A stretch of 64,000 nt of DNA from SAR324 cluster bacterium (GCA_028282885.1 JANQGX010000016.1:186001-250000); one strand, 5' to 3'. Shown: positions 52,658 to 63,411, numbered from the stretch's first letter. Translations and numbers: made by a program. The notes: a model not told the origin generated them from the sequence alone.

Positions 52658-53785
52658 TCACCTGTTATCTTCAACGATACGTCCCTTGACCCGACTTAGG
52701 TCGATCTTGACACCTTTTGGCAAAAACAGTTTAATTCTACCCCGATAATCCCGAAAAGCGCCTTTCTTTCGAACATCAACCGAATAATAGAGCGTATCAC
52801 CCTCCAATTGAATCGATGGAACCGGCTGCACATCGGACCAGGGGAAACCGTTGGCAAATACGAGATGATCGAATCCGATTTGGCGGTTTGATCTTTGGTA
52901 CAGCTTTATCTTTTCATCCTCCAGAGGCGAATTGATAATCACTCGCGTGATTTGCGGAGGGATTTTCTTGTCGGACGTCTTGTAAAAGGTAAATGGAAAA
53001 TTTATCAGGTAACCGAGGCCAAAGAGAAAAGTGAGAAAGGCAGCCTGAACGGTGAAACCGGCCTTGGCTTTCCGGGAGGCCGGCACCGGGTTTTTGCTCG
53101 CCGGTTTGGGATCATTTCCGGAAATGGCTTCAAACTTAAAATAGAGCAAAGTATTGACCAGTTGCGTCAATCCCAAGGCCCACAAAACATCCGATGCGAA
53201 GTGACCTCCCTGGGCAATTCTGCCGATGCTGAGCACCATCCCCAGACCCATGCCGCCGAACCAGGCAAACCAGGCCAGTTTCTTTCTTTGCCTGTACAGT
53301 ACATAAAACAGAATGGTCAGTACAAATCCGGAAGCCGAGTGACCCGAAGGAAAACTCTTTCCACCATCGGCCGGAACCAAAGGTTTGACATACTCGTCCG
53401 ATCCCTTGTACCTCTCCATGACGTAGGGCCTGGGTCTTCCCATCAGTGGCTTCAGCAGGCCGTTTACCAGTAATCCCGGCCCCAGCATGATAGCAAGAAC
53501 AACGCAAAGTGCTTTGAGTTTCGTTGCCCTGTTTTTAGAGATTAACCAACTGAAGGAGAGTAAAACCAGGGCACCGTAGAGGAGAAATATGTTGGGGCCG
53601 GTTCCCAGCTTGTAGACAGCTCCCCAAAACGGATGATCAATTCCGACCCATCCTCCTTCCCGATAAAACCAATAATCGCTGATTGCGAGATCCAGATCGG
53701 TAAGCCAGAAGACGAGGGTTCCTACCATCAGGAGAACCCCATACGCGATCAGATGGAATCGTAAGCTGAAAATTCTTATTTTCAT
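52658..53785 (-). CDS. PAP2-family membrane phosphatase
   Basis: A 375-residue membrane protein with about six helices followed by a C-terminal extension. The three PAP2 motifs are present: LLKPLMGRPRP (KxxxxxxRP), the catalytic PSGHSASG, and SIGRIAQGGHFASD (SRxxxxxHxxxD type). Such enzymes dephosphorylate phosphatidic acid, undecaprenyl diphosphate or related lipids on the outer face of the inner membrane. The last 130 residues (from about 240) contain a further hydrophobic segment and a beta-rich soluble part absent from minimal members. It lies 26 bp after lysA on the same strand. Confidence 0.88.
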   Translation of the reverse strand: MKIRIFSLRFHLIAYGVLLMVGTLVFWLTDLDLAISDYWFYREGGWVGIDHPFWGAVYKLGTGPNIFLLYGALVLLSFSWLISKNRATKLKALCVVLAIMLGPGLLVNGLLKPLMGRPRPYVMERYKGSDEYVKPLVPADGGKSFPSGHSASGFVLTILFYVLYRQRKKLAWFAWFGGMGLGMVLSIGRIAQGGHFASDVLWALGLTQLVNTLLYFKFEAISGNDPKPASKNPVPASRKAKAGFTVQAAFLTFLFGLGYLINFPFTFYKTSDKKIPPQITRVIINSPLEDEKIKLYQRSNRQIGFDHLVFANGFPWSDVQPVPSIQLEGDTLYYSVDVRKKGAFRDYRGRIKLFLPKGVKIDLSRVKGRIVEDNR

Positions 53786-53811
53786 GCAGGGTCAGACTGG
53801 CTGAATGCGGA

Positions 53812-55065
53812 TTAAATGGCAACAGGATCGTTTTCAAAAAGACGCATATAATCGTCAATTGTCTCAGCCCGGCGAATACGAATTAATTGTTTGTCATTCA
53901 CCAGGTATTCCGCAGGTTTCATCTTCAGGTTGTAATTGGAACTCATGATAAAACTATAGGCACCTGCGTCATAAACAACCAAACCGGCCCTTTCGTGAGG
54001 TGTGGGGAGGTTCCGATCCAATCCCAGAAAATCGGCTGACTCGCAGATAGGTCCCACGATATCGAATACTTTTTCTTCCCCATTGACCGGTTCTATGTAG
54101 CCAATTTCATGATAGGCATCGTAGAGGCTGGGCCTGATCAACTCTGCCATGCTGCCGTCAATCACGATAAAATTCTTGTTTCCATTGGATTTAACACCGG
54201 TGACCTTGCAAACCAGAATCGCAGCATCGCCAACGATCGACCGGCCGGGTTCGACAATCAGGGTCATATCATCCAGCAGACAATCCCTGATGGAATCGAT
54301 CAATTCCGACTGGGTTGGCATCTTTTCCCTGCGTTCATAGTCGATACCAAGGCCTCCACCCAGGTTAAGATATTGAACATCAAACCCTTTTTCACGAATT
54401 TCCTTGAAGAATCCAGTCATGATTTCCATGGCATCCCTGAAAATCTTCACCTTTTTAATCGTTGATCCCAGGTGACAATGAACTCCCACAAGGTTCAGTT
54501 CCGGACTTTGCCTTATTTTTTCCAGATACCAGTCCAATCGTTCATTCATGATACCGAATTTGGTATTTTTAAGCCCTGTCGCGATATAAGGGTGAACTTC
54601 GGGATCCACTGCCGGATTGATTCTCAAGGTAACCCTGGCGGTCTTGCCTGTTTCCTGGGCGGCTTTTTTGATATGTTCAAGATCGAACTCACTGTCAATG
54701 TTGACCATCACATCGTGGAGAACAGCCAACGACAATTCGGACATGGTTTTTCCATTTCCGTTATAGGTGATTATTTTGTTATCGAACCCTGCTGCCAGGG
54801 CAACTTTTAATTCGTTACCGCTCACCAGGGTGGCTCCGGCTCCGGCTTCTCGCAGATGTCGGGCAATCGTTAGGTTGGTGTTGGCTTTCAAAGCGTAAGA
54901 AACAATCGCGGAGACCCCTTCCAGGGCACTTTCATATGCCCTGTAGTTCTCCAGAATCCGGTCCAGACTGTAGAGATAAAAAGGGCTATTGGGAATTCTG
55001 TCCTGGATATCCTTAACCTTGATATCCTCACAATAGAGAAACCCGTCTTGAAAATAGAAACTCAT
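53812..55065 (-). CDS. lysA: Diaminopimelate decarboxylase
   Basis: A 417-residue fold-III PLP enzyme that makes L-lysine from meso-diaminopimelate, the last step of lysine biosynthesis. The PLP lysine is K60 (VSYALKANTN). Further family blocks: HCHLGSTIK, LNLGGGLGIDYE (PLP phosphate loop), EPGRSIVGDA and GPICESADFLGLDR, which supplies the catalytic cysteine (Cys) and substrate contacts at the dimer interface. A1-length is typical (about 415-420). AAGG lies 4 nt before the start. The PAP2 phosphatase gene follows on the same strand. Confidence 0.93.
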   Translation of the reverse strand: MSFYFQDGFLYCEDIKVKDIQDRIPNSPFYLYSLDRILENYRAYESALEGVSAIVSYALKANTNLTIARHLREAGAGATLVSGNELKVALAAGFDNKIITYNGNGKTMSELSLAVLHDVMVNIDSEFDLEHIKKAAQETGKTARVTLRINPAVDPEVHPYIATGLKNTKFGIMNERLDWYLEKIRQSPELNLVGVHCHLGSTIKKVKIFRDAMEIMTGFFKEIREKGFDVQYLNLGGGLGIDYERREKMPTQSELIDSIRDCLLDDMTLIVEPGRSIVGDAAILVCKVTGVKSNGNKNFIVIDGSMAELIRPSLYDAYHEIGYIEPVNGEEKVFDIVGPICESADFLGLDRNLPTPHERAGLVVYDAGAYSFIMSSNYNLKMKPAEYLVNDKQLIRIRRAETIDDYMRLFENDPVAI

Positions 55066-55495
55066 CTAACCTTTTGTGAAATATTAAGCAGGAGATCTCA
55101 ATGCTTCATTCAGCATTGAAGCAATGATCACAATAACCGGTACCAATGGGGGATCGCGGTTAAAGCAGTCATCATATTTAATCCGTTCACATCTGTCCAG
55201 CAGCCGAAATCCCTATCCTGACCATTTCATGACGGAAATCTCCTGAAATCCCCGATATCCGCATGATTGACCAGTTGGCATCGCCAGCTGACTCAGATAA
55301 CATGTTATCATATCAGAATCTAACATGAAATTCCTAGGTTACGAATCAATAGTTCACCAATTTATTACGATTAATTCCTCAAGCTGTTTTGAAGCAAGGG
55401 TTAATGGGATCCGGAAAGCTAACAGGGTGGATGCGTCCGGGATTCAGGATTGATGTTAAAATCCCGGATATTAAGGTCAATCTGATCGCTCGGGA
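55066..55495. other. Intergenic region above lysA with inverted repeats
   Basis: A 430-bp region between the PhoU-like gene end and lysA start (both minus), so it holds the lysA leader and promoter. Two small inverted repeats are seen: TGCTTCA/TGAAGCA at 55102-55123 (close to the lysA start) and CATGTTA/TAACATG at 55301-55327. I looked for a lysine-riboswitch-like arrangement and could not recognise one by eye. Confidence 0.4.
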
Positions 55496-56170
55496 TTAGC
55501 GATCTCGCAATTCTTTGGGTCTGTGATCGATATGATGGACAGGAAGCACCACTGAAGAGGCAATATTGGAGAGATGAGCCTGAAGTCTTTTCAGGGTTCT
55601 GGTCATTAACACGGTGCAGACAGCTTCCTTGGCCGTAACATCCGAATTGGCCACTTCGCCAATAAAGGCGTCGAAGCGTTTGTTCCACATCACTTCATCT
55701 CTGATAATTTCACCGGCAAGAACATCATCTTCAGTTTCGAAAGCCTTAATCGTATCGTCAAATACGGTACTCACATAGTTTTTAAAATCATTCAGTTGAT
55801 CGGCATAATACATGTCCGAACAGGCCGCACACCAATAAGAGATGGCTTCATACATGTTTTTGCAGAAATCCCCAAGACGTTCCGCATCCTTTACCGCACT
55901 CATCAATATCAAGCTCCCCGCTATCTGCTGACCCGGGTTAGTGGAGAGGTGAGTCACCAGGGCCTTGCGGATACGACGTTCCATCTTATTGATTTCAATA
56001 TCGGTTTTGTAGACCACCTCCTCAAGCTCATCAAGACCTTTACCGGTATTCATGGCATGAACAATCATCAGATAGAGTTCCCTGGCTTTGTTCAGCATTT
56101 TAACAAACTGCCTATATTCATTTTTGAGAGGGGCATCTCCCTTCCATATCATACTCAGCCGTTCAAACAT
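55496..56170 (-). CDS. PhoU-like/DUF47-family protein
   Basis: A 224-residue helical protein of the PhoU/DUF47 group: two three-helix bundles with repeated E/D-rich helices (ELEEVVYKTDIEINKMERRIRKALVTHL). These proteins couple phosphate transport to signalling and often bind metal. It follows the Na/Pi cotransporter gene by 16 bp and should be in the same operon, a common pairing in which the PhoU-like protein regulates the transporter. Confidence 0.85.
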   Translation of the reverse strand: MFERLSMIWKGDAPLKNEYRQFVKMLNKARELYLMIVHAMNTGKGLDELEEVVYKTDIEINKMERRIRKALVTHLSTNPGQQIAGSLILMSAVKDAERLGDFCKNMYEAISYWCAACSDMYYADQLNDFKNYVSTVFDDTIKAFETEDDVLAGEIIRDEVMWNKRFDAFIGEVANSDVTAKEAVCTVLMTRTLKRLQAHLSNIASSVVLPVHHIDHRPKELRDR

Positions 56171-56186
56171 ATGACATCCTTAATAA

Positions 56187-57329
56187 TCAGGTTAGATAAA
56201 TAGCAAGACCGGGGATAGCAAAATAGATTACCAGAATCAGTATTATACCATACATGCGATTCTTAACTACCAGCTCCGACATGAACAAGGCAAGTCTGAC
56301 AGGTATCTGACGGACCATGGGTAAAGGGTAGAAGACTAAAATGCCCGTTAGATTGAACATAAGGTGAACCAACGCGATCGTCAGGGCTGCCGGGCTTCCG
56401 GTGGCCAGGGACGCCAGCAACGCTGTGACTGTCGTTCCGATATTCGCTCCCAATGCCACGGGAAACACCTGTTGTACTGTCATGATTCCGGCCGCCGCCA
56501 GTGGAACCATTAAAGAGGTGGTAACCGAACTGGATTGAACAATCGCTGTGAAACACATCCCCAGGACAATAGCGATAAAACCGTTGTTATACAGAGAGGA
56601 TTGAAAGAATACCTGCAGCCTTTTTAAGACAAGAATTTTCAGGAGCTTGGAAAGATAGTATAGGCTTACAATCAACAGGATGAATCCCAATGCGACGATG
56701 ATCACACCCGATACAACCTTCGATAAATCAAAGGATACAACCAACTCCACAATGGCTTTGTTGACAGGTTTTGTGATTAACTTAAGCGGGCTTTTGAACT
56801 CCATTCCGCCTGATCCGGCCAACCCACCGGCTAATTTTTCTGCAGTGCTGCCTAGAAATCCGGTCATCAGTTCCAAGGGCAGAATAACCACAACCGCAAG
56901 AATATTGAACATATCATGGACCGTACCGGCTGCGTATGCTCTTTTAAATTCCCTGACCCTGGTAACATGGCCGAGTGATACCAGGGTCGAGGTCACTGCC
57001 GTCCCGATATTGGCTCCCATGATGATGGGAATGGCATTTGGAACACTGATACTTCCGGCTGCAACAAAGGCAACGACCATGGATGTAGTCGTACTGGAAC
57101 TCTGAATAAGAGCCGTTGCCAGAATTCCTACAAATAGTCCTACAAAAGGATTGTTGGTGGTCTCAATCAGCGCTTTCGCGAATCCCTTTCCAAAGACCTT
57201 GAAACCGGAACCCATTAACCCTACGCTGATCAGAAAAAAGTACAGTGCCAACAGAATCAACACTACTCTAAAGATTGTGACAAGCAGATCGGTCTTGACC
57301 TGCATATCCTTTATACCCAATTTTTCCAT
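56187..57329 (-). CDS. Na+/phosphate cotransporter, NptA/PNaS family
   Basis: A 380-residue membrane protein with two inverted-repeat halves, each carrying the family signature QSSS: ATALIQSSSTTTSM (Q76) and AIVQSSSVTTSL in the second half. It imports phosphate with sodium across the inner membrane (some family members export). A C-terminal PhoU domain is absent; instead a separate PhoU-like protein is encoded 16 bp downstream. Direct repeats of 11-bp period lie 84-123 bp upstream of its start (separate entry), consistent with phosphate-responsive control. Confidence 0.88.
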   Translation of the reverse strand: MEKLGIKDMQVKTDLLVTIFRVVLILLALYFFLISVGLMGSGFKVFGKGFAKALIETTNNPFVGLFVGILATALIQSSSTTTSMVVAFVAAGSISVPNAIPIIMGANIGTAVTSTLVSLGHVTRVREFKRAYAAGTVHDMFNILAVVVILPLELMTGFLGSTAEKLAGGLAGSGGMEFKSPLKLITKPVNKAIVELVVSFDLSKVVSGVIIVALGFILLIVSLYYLSKLLKILVLKRLQVFFQSSLYNNGFIAIVLGMCFTAIVQSSSVTTSLMVPLAAAGIMTVQQVFPVALGANIGTTVTALLASLATGSPAALTIALVHLMFNLTGILVFYPLPMVRQIPVRLALFMSELVVKNRMYGIILILVIYFAIPGLAIYLT

Positions 57330-57372
57330 TGACAGACTTACCTGGTGAATAAAAAAAGTTCCGGATCAGCAT

Positions 57373-57396
57373 GTTCATCGGGTATCGCCGATGAAC
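57373..57396. repeat. Perfect 9-bp inverted repeat upstream of the Na/Pi gene
   Basis: GTTCATCGG, a 6-nt loop (GTATCG), then CCGATGAAC. Both arms are perfectly complementary. It lies between the Pho-box-like repeats and the transporter start, so it would be in the transcript leader or act as an operator. Confidence 0.45.
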
Positions 57397-57412
57397 CGCA
57401 ATCCATCCTCGT

Positions 57413-57452
57413 TTGTTAGATTTTTGTTAGATCTCTGTTAAATATTTGTAGT
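57413..57452 (-). promoter_or_regulatory. Pho-box-like array of 11-bp direct repeats
   Basis: On the plus strand TTGTTAG (57413), TTGTTAG (57424), CTGTTAA (57435) and the weaker TTGTAGT (57446) begin exactly 11 bp apart. On the transporter's coding strand this reads TTAACA, CTAACA, CTAACA with 5-bp gaps, the pattern of PhoP-type boxes. The array lies 84-123 bp upstream of the Na/Pi cotransporter start. Confidence 0.55.
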
Positions 57453-57773
57453 GTATTTAATAGATTGCTGCAAAAAATAAACTAGATTTATATCAATTTT
57501 TTTCCCGCCTGCCTGTTTATCTAACTGAATCCTTTAATTTAAAAATCGATCTCCTACCGGCTCACCCCATCGCCAGTAATAGTCGAACCCAGGCTTGGGC
57601 CGTGGATCGAAACTGCAGGTTCCATCGAGTTTCTTTCTTCAATCGGGATAAATTCAACCTTTGCTAAGGTGCAAAGGACCTGCTATTCATATTCAACCGA
57701 TTGTATCAAAAGAGTTATAACTCAATCCTAATCCGGGGAACCGATTAGAATACTGCCCCTTCAACAGACAGCC

Positions 57774-60767
57774 ATGAGATCGAATCTACTCGCTCCTATT
57801 CTGTTGCTGATTGTTATCGCCAGCTTGAGTTGCGCCAGTGATAACCAATCCGGGAGTTATCCGGTTGCTAAGAATGGGATTCTTGATCTGAACGATTGGA
57901 ATTTTGAGGCTGATGGACCGGTTCCCCTCAAGGGTGAATGGATGTTTTACTGGAAGGAGTTAATAGATCCCTTTCAGGAATCCGGCTCGAAAGAATCACC
58001 GGATGATCAAATAGCTTGGCTTCCCGGCGCCTGGGAGAATTCTACTATCAAAGGACTGAATAAAAGGGGAGAAGGGTATGCCAGTTATAAGCTGAGAGTG
58101 TACCTCAAAAATACCCAGGGCCGGTTGGCGTTGCACCTCCCGGAAATCAGGACAGCGTTCGCAGTGTTCGTAAATGGAAACCAAATCAGCTCGGTTGGGG
58201 TGATCGGAACGAACAAAAAAAACAGTGAACCCTATTTCTACCCCCACATTGCCAGCTTCAGCGCAAGTGGTGAGACCCTGGACATAATCCTGCAGGTCTC
58301 CAACTTCCAAATGTATAGGGGAGGCGTATTAACTCCCATCATGCTGGGGAGTGAAAAAGAGATGCTGAAATCCTGGAATCGCAACCAGTCCCTTGATTTT
58401 TTCGTTTTTGGCAGCCTGATCATGATCGGTCTTTATCACCTTGGGCTGTTTCTATTTCGACAAAGTGAACGATCCCCCTTGTATTTCGGATTGATTTGCC
58501 TGCTGATCTCCTTCAGAATTCTGGTGCAGGGGAACTACTACCTTGTCCACTATTTCCCCGAAATCTCATGGGAAACAGTTATCAGACTTGATTATTTAAC
58601 CTTTTATATTACGGTTCCCCTTTTTCTTTATTTTGCACATTCGCTGTTTCCAACCGAATTTCATAAAAAAATTCTGGTCGTTGCCGTTTTTATCTGTTCC
58701 GTGTTCTCGCTTGCTGTCATCCTGTTGTCTCCGACATTTTTCTCTCATACCACAACCATATATCAAGTTATTACCCTGGTGGCGTGCCTTTACCTGTTCC
58801 GGGGACTGGTTCGATCCTTTCTGCAAAAAAATGAGGGAGCCTTTATCTTTCTGGCCGGGTTTGTCCTTCTGTTTGTCACCGTCATCAACGATATCCTTTA
58901 CGAAAACGATATTATCAAAATCGGTATCCTGGTTCCTTTTGGCATGTTTGTCTTTATCTTCGCCCAGGCGTTTTTGATCTCCATACGCTTTTCCAGGTCG
59001 TTCCAGGCTGTTGAAAAGCTGTCTGTCGAATTACAGCTTAAATCAGCCGAATTAAACAACTCCAATACGGAATTGGCAAGTCTTAATGAAAACCTGGAAA
59101 AAAAGGTCGAGGATAGGACCAGGGATCTAAACGAAACGGTGCATCAACTCAAATTGGCCATTCAGAGATCAGAAACTCTGGCAAAGGAGGCGCTTTCAGC
59201 CAATGCTGCCAAAAGTGCTTTTTTGGCTAACATGAGCCATGAAATCCGAACCCCCATGAACGGGATCATCGGAATGGCAAACCTGTTACTGGAAACATCG
59301 TTGGACGATGAACAGAGTGATTATGCCAAAATAGTAAAAAGTAGTGCCGATTCGCTCCTGATCATCATTGATGACATTCTTGACTTTTCGAAAATAGAGG
59401 CTGGAAAACTGAAGTTCGAAATTATCGATTTCGACTTGCGAACGACCCTGGACAATGTTACGGACCTGCTTTCACATAAGGCAAAAGAGAAAAACCTTGA
59501 GTTTACCTGCTGGGTCAACTTTGATGTTCCCACCAGCTTGAAGGGAGATCCCGGTCGTTTAAGGCAGATCCTGATAAATCTGTCCGGCAATGCCATTAAG
59601 TTCACGGACAGCGGTGAAATCCTCATTATCGTTAAACCGGAGCATGAAACTGATGATCGGGTAATGCTGAGATTTGAAATTATCGACTCGGGAATCGGCA
59701 TATCCGAAGAGGAGCAGAAAGTCCTCTTTAGATCCTTCACCCAGGTAGACCCTTCGGTCACGCGAAAATATGGTGGAACCGGTCTGGGATTGGCAATCTC
59801 CAAACAGTTAACCGAAATGATGAATGGTGAAATCGGTGTCATAAGCGAACCCGGTCAGGGCTCGACCTTCTGGTTTACCGCCGAATTTGCCAAGCAGTCC
59901 GGAGATGATGCGGCTACCCCCCGTCTGCCTGAAGATATCAAAGGTAGACGCATCCTGCTGGTGGACGCTGTTGATAACACCAGAAAACCTTTGGAAGAAA
60001 GCCTCGATAATTGGGGTTGCCAATACGAATCTGCCTGCGATGGAGATGAAGCTCTCTCCAAACTGAAAAAAGCCAGTCTGGAAAACAGACCATTTGAGAT
60101 TGCAATTCTTGATATACATCTGCCGAAAATGAACGGCCGTCTTCTGGGAGCGAAAATCAAGGAGGATCCGGATTTAAAAACGACGCAGTTGATCCTTATG
60201 TCCAACACCGGTGTCAAAGGAGACGCCCTTAATGCCTGGGAATTAGGATTTAACGCCTATTTTACCAGACCTGTCGATCCGCATCTGATTTATCAATGCA
60301 TTCTCACCCTGATCGGCAGACAATTCAAAGAAAAGTCCGAACGGGGGCAGACTCAACTCATCACTCGCTACTCACTTCAGGAAATAAGAGATAAAAAAGT
60401 CCATATCCTGCTGGCAGAGGATAACAAAGTCAACCAGAAACTGGCCTTCAAAATCCTTGAGAAAAAAGGGTACCGGGTTGATATTGTGGAAAACGGTCAC
60501 GAAGCGATCGCTGCGCTGGAAAAAACCTGTTACGATCTTGTCCTGATGGATCTCCAGATGCCCGGATTGGGCGGATTAGAGGCAACCCGGATCATTAGAA
60601 GCGAGATGTCAAATGTCAGGAATCATCAAATTCCCATCATCGCTATGACAGCCCATGTTATGAAAGAAGACCGGGACAAATGCATGGAAGTCGGCATGGA
60701 TGGATATGTCTCCAAACCAATAAACAAAGACCGCCTGTTTGAAGAGATTGAGAAGCAACTGTCCTGA
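57774..60767 (+). CDS. Hybrid sensor kinase: lipobox 7TMR-DISM, HK, REC, REC
   Basis: A 997-residue protein. A lipobox-like signal (IASLSC, Cys20) is followed by a 7TMR-DISM extracytoplasmic domain (about 30-200), seven membrane helices (about 205-405), a coiled coil (415-475), HisKA (phospho-His489 in [12 protein letters not shown]), HATPase (G-boxes near SGIGIS and GGTGLGLA) and two receivers. The first receiver ([11 protein letters not shown]) departs from the normal acidic pair but keeps an aspartate in [12 protein letters not shown]; the second ([20 protein letters not shown]) looks intact. Its sensor region is a paralogue of the one at 28348-31683. No output-domain gene is adjacent. Confidence 0.88.
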   Translation: MRSNLLAPILLLIVIASLSCASDNQSGSYPVAKNGILDLNDWNFEADGPVPLKGEWMFYWKELIDPFQESGSKESPDDQIAWLPGAWENSTIKGLNKRGEGYASYKLRVYLKNTQGRLALHLPEIRTAFAVFVNGNQISSVGVIGTNKKNSEPYFYPHIASFSASGETLDIILQVSNFQMYRGGVLTPIMLGSEKEMLKSWNRNQSLDFFVFGSLIMIGLYHLGLFLFRQSERSPLYFGLICLLISFRILVQGNYYLVHYFPEISWETVIRLDYLTFYITVPLFLYFAHSLFPTEFHKKILVVAVFICSVFSLAVILLSPTFFSHTTTIYQVITLVACLYLFRGLVRSFLQKNEGAFIFLAGFVLLFVTVINDILYENDIIKIGILVPFGMFVFIFAQAFLISIRFSRSFQAVEKLSVELQLKSAELNNSNTELASLNENLEKKVEDRTRDLNETVHQLKLAIQRSETLAKEALSANAAKSAFLANMSHEIRTPMNGIIGMANLLLETSLDDEQSDYAKIVKSSADSLLIIIDDILDFSKIEAGKLKFEIIDFDLRTTLDNVTDLLSHKAKEKNLEFTCWVNFDVPTSLKGDPGRLRQILINLSGNAIKFTDSGEILIIVKPEHETDDRVMLRFEIIDSGIGISEEEQKVLFRSFTQVDPSVTRKYGGTGLGLAISKQLTEMMNGEIGVISEPGQGSTFWFTAEFAKQSGDDAATPRLPEDIKGRRILLVDAVDNTRKPLEESLDNWGCQYESACDGDEALSKLKKASLENRPFEIAILDIHLPKMNGRLLGAKIKEDPDLKTTQLILMSNTGVKGDALNAWELGFNAYFTRPVDPHLIYQCILTLIGRQFKEKSERGQTQLITRYSLQEIRDKKVHILLAEDNKVNQKLAFKILEKKGYRVDIVENGHEAIAALEKTCYDLVLMDLQMPGLGGLEATRIIRSEMSNVRNHQIPIIAMTAHVMKEDRDKCMEVGMDGYVSKPINKDRLFEEIEKQLS

Positions 60768-60781
60768 CGTTCCGCCTCGGT

Positions 60782-61303
60782 TTACCTTTTTCTATCACTC
60801 TTTCCACTTTTGTCGGGAAACAGAATCAGATCCGCTACCACAAGGGATATCCCGGTGACCATAGGGACAAAAATTCCCCAATTCGAATACGGTATCACGC
60901 TCAGACCGGCCTCCAGAGGCAAGGGCCAGAAGGGGCGATTGCCGGTCATCAGCATATCCAATGTCAGGTGGACCAATATCGCCAACAGAATCAACGCGTA
61001 GGACTTTTTCATCGATGGCGGCATCCAACCGGGAACAGTTCGTCGGGATATCACCAGAATTAAACCGGCAAAGAAGGGCAGAAATAGAAAAGAAGCACTG
61101 AAGCTTGGGTGAAAGCTCTCAAAAACAGCCTTTATTTCAGAAGAGGGCATTCCGGACGGAAGGAAGAAGAACATATACAATAATCCTATCAATCCATCGA
61201 TATCCGGAATGATCGAACAGCAGAGAAAGAACGCTTTGTTTTCCCTGCAGCAGTGTCTGGCAACAACAAACCCCACGCTAAGATGAGTAACCGGATCAGG
61301 CAT
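60782..61303 (-). CDS. YdjM-like membrane-bound metal-dependent hydrolase family protein
   Basis: A 173-residue polytopic protein of the YdjM/DUF457 type: an N-terminal PDPVTHLSVGFVVARH motif, SIIPDIDGLIG carrying paired aspartates, and VHLTLDMLMTGNRPFWPL containing the conserved H and D. These could bind a metal ion. It lies 9 bp after the acetyl-CoA synthetase gene and probably shares its transcript. The reaction is unknown. Confidence 0.8.
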   Translation of the reverse strand: MPDPVTHLSVGFVVARHCCRENKAFFLCCSIIPDIDGLIGLLYMFFFLPSGMPSSEIKAVFESFHPSFSASFLFLPFFAGLILVISRRTVPGWMPPSMKKSYALILLAILVHLTLDMLMTGNRPFWPLPLEAGLSVIPYSNWGIFVPMVTGISLVVADLILFPDKSGKSDRKR

Positions 61304-61312
61304 ATTTCGGGT

Positions 61313-63280
61313 TTAACTCTTCGTAAGATCGTTGTGTCTCTTGATAATGGTATCCACAACAGTCGGATCGGCCAAGGTGGAGGTATCCCCCAATTGATCA
61401 AATTCATCAGCCGCAATTTTCCTGAGAATCCTCCTCATGATCTTACCCGATCTGGTTTTCGGAAGTGCAGAGGAAAAATGGATGATATCGGGTGTTGCAA
61501 TGGGGCCTATCTCTTTACGGACATGTGAAATCAAATCAGAAACCAACTTCTCCGACTCCTCGGTGCCGATATTAAGGGTCACATAGGCATAAATCCCTTC
61601 ACCTTTGACTGAGTGAGGGTATCCGATTACAGCCGCTTCTGCCACTACCGGATGACTGACCAATGAGCTTTCTACTTCCGCTGTACCCAGTCGGTGTCCG
61701 GACACGTTGATAACGTCATCCACCCTGCCCGTTATCCAGTAATATCCATCTTCATCCCGCTTGCAGCCATCACCGGAAAAATAAAATCCGTCGAACATTT
61801 GAAAGTAGGTCTCTTCGAATCTCCTGTGATTTCCGAAAACCGTTCTCATCTGCCCCGGCCATGGTTCCTTTATCACCAGCAATCCATTGGCAACTCCTTC
61901 AATCTCCTGGCCCTGTTCATTGATTATCGCAGGTTTTACCCCGAAAAACGGCAGAGTGGCTGAACCGGGCTTCTGATCTATCGCGTAGGGCAAGGCGGTG
62001 ATCAACACACCACCGGTCTCGGTTTGCCACCAGGTATCGACAATTGGACAGCGCTCTTTACCGATATTCCTGAAATACCACATCCAAGCTTCAGGATTGA
62101 TGGGTTCGCCCACAGTTCCGAGGATCCGGAGGCTGCCCAAATCCTTTTCTGCTGCCCACTTCTCTCCCTGTGCCATCAAGGCTCGAATGGCTGTTGGGGC
62201 TGTGTAAAACTGATTGACCTTCCACTTGTCAACCACATCCCAGAACCGGCCCGGATCGGGATAGGTGGGAATTCCCTCAAACATCAGGGAGGTTGCCCCT
62301 TGGGAAAGCGGCCCGTACACGATATAGCTGTGTCCTGTCACCCATCCGATATCTGCGGTACACCAATAAATATCATCCTCCCGGTAATCAAATATGTAGC
62401 GAAAAGTGGTACCGGTGTAGACCATATATCCCCCGACATTGTGCTGAACACCTTTGGGCTTGCCGGTTGAACCGGAAGTATAGAGAATAAAAAGCGGATC
62501 TTCGGAGTCCATCCATTCAACAGGGCAGTCGACTGAAGCAGACTCCATCGCTTCGTGCCACCAGATATCCCGTGGTAAATTCATCGTAACCGGGCTGTTC
62601 GTTCGTTGTACCACAAAACAATTTTGGACCTGGTGACCATTTCTTTCGCAAATGCCCATGGCTGTATCTGCACTCTCCTTCAGGGGAACTGCCTTCGCCC
62701 CTCTCATGGCGCCATCCGAGGTTATCAGAGCCTTGCAATGACTGTCCAGGATTCGATCGGAAAGGGCCTCTGCCGAAAAACCACCAAAAACGATGCTATG
62801 TATGGCACCGATTCTGGCAACCGCCATCATGGCAATTGCCAGTTCCGGAATCATCGGCATATAGATCGCAACCCGATCTCCTTTGGTTATGCCGTTTGCT
62901 TTTAGCACATTTGCAAATTGACAGACCTGACGATGTAATTCCTTGTAGGTAAAGGTATTATGTTCACCTGGCTCATTTCCTTCCCAGATTATAGCCGTCT
63001 TTTCTCCTCTCTCTTCCAAATGTCGATCAAGGCAGTTATAGGTGATATTGGTTCGAGCCCCTTTAAACCATTCAATATGGATAGGACCCCGCGAGACGGA
63101 ATAGTTGAAATCGCATACCCTGTCCCAGGACTTCTCCCAATGAAAATCTGCAGCCATTTCTGACCAGAATCCGTCGGGATCTTTGATAGATCGCTCATAA
63201 AGCGCACTATATTCATCAATGGATTTTACCAGGGCCTTTTCACGGTCGGCATCTCCAGCTCGAAACTTGAATTCACTCAT
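61313..63280 (-). CDS. acs: Acetyl-CoA synthetase
   Basis: A 655-residue AMP-forming acetyl-CoA synthetase: acetate, ATP and CoA to acetyl-CoA. Motifs in order: [50 protein letters not shown], the P-loop [62 protein letters not shown] and the conserved acetylatable lysine in [17 protein letters not shown]. Length (about 650) is standard. It could handle the acetyl-CoA economy alongside malonyl-CoA decarboxylase elsewhere in the window. Confidence 0.95.
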   Translation of the reverse strand: MSEFKFRAGDADREKALVKSIDEYSALYERSIKDPDGFWSEMAADFHWEKSWDRVCDFNYSVSRGPIHIEWFKGARTNITYNCLDRHLEERGEKTAIIWEGNEPGEHNTFTYKELHRQVCQFANVLKANGITKGDRVAIYMPMIPELAIAMMAVARIGAIHSIVFGGFSAEALSDRILDSHCKALITSDGAMRGAKAVPLKESADTAMGICERNGHQVQNCFVVQRTNSPVTMNLPRDIWWHEAMESASVDCPVEWMDSEDPLFILYTSGSTGKPKGVQHNVGGYMVYTGTTFRYIFDYREDDIYWCTADIGWVTGHSYIVYGPLSQGATSLMFEGIPTYPDPGRFWDVVDKWKVNQFYTAPTAIRALMAQGEKWAAEKDLGSLRILGTVGEPINPEAWMWYFRNIGKERCPIVDTWWQTETGGVLITALPYAIDQKPGSATLPFFGVKPAIINEQGQEIEGVANGLLVIKEPWPGQMRTVFGNHRRFEETYFQMFDGFYFSGDGCKRDEDGYYWITGRVDDVINVSGHRLGTAEVESSLVSHPVVAEAAVIGYPHSVKGEGIYAYVTLNIGTEESEKLVSDLISHVRKEIGPIATPDIIHFSSALPKTRSGKIMRRILRKIAADEFDQLGDTSTLADPTVVDTIIKRHNDLTKS

Positions 63281-63411
63281 GATATCTCCTCAAATCGCAA
63301 ACCTGTTAGTTATCAAATCCACTTTTCAGATCTGCTTTCTATATCACAAATGGGTTGCCTAAAAAAGCGTTTTTTTGTTTTCGGCGATTTGAGGTGAGGT
63401 GGGGTCCTGAC

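Larger units (their letters stand above)
57330..57773. other. Divergent intergenic region, Na/Pi transporter and hybrid kinase
   Basis: A 444-bp region between the divergent Na/Pi operon (minus) and the hybrid kinase gene (plus). It contains the Pho-box-like repeats (57413-57452), a perfect inverted repeat (57373-57396), and a possible plus-strand sigma-70 pair (TTGCTG at 57465 and an AT-rich -10-like element about 17 bp later). Confidence 0.45.

Noticed and set aside
55066..55495. Possible lysine riboswitch above lysA
   Set aside because: Only small isolated inverted repeats are seen; I could not recognise the conserved multi-helix core by eye. A covariance-model search would settle it.
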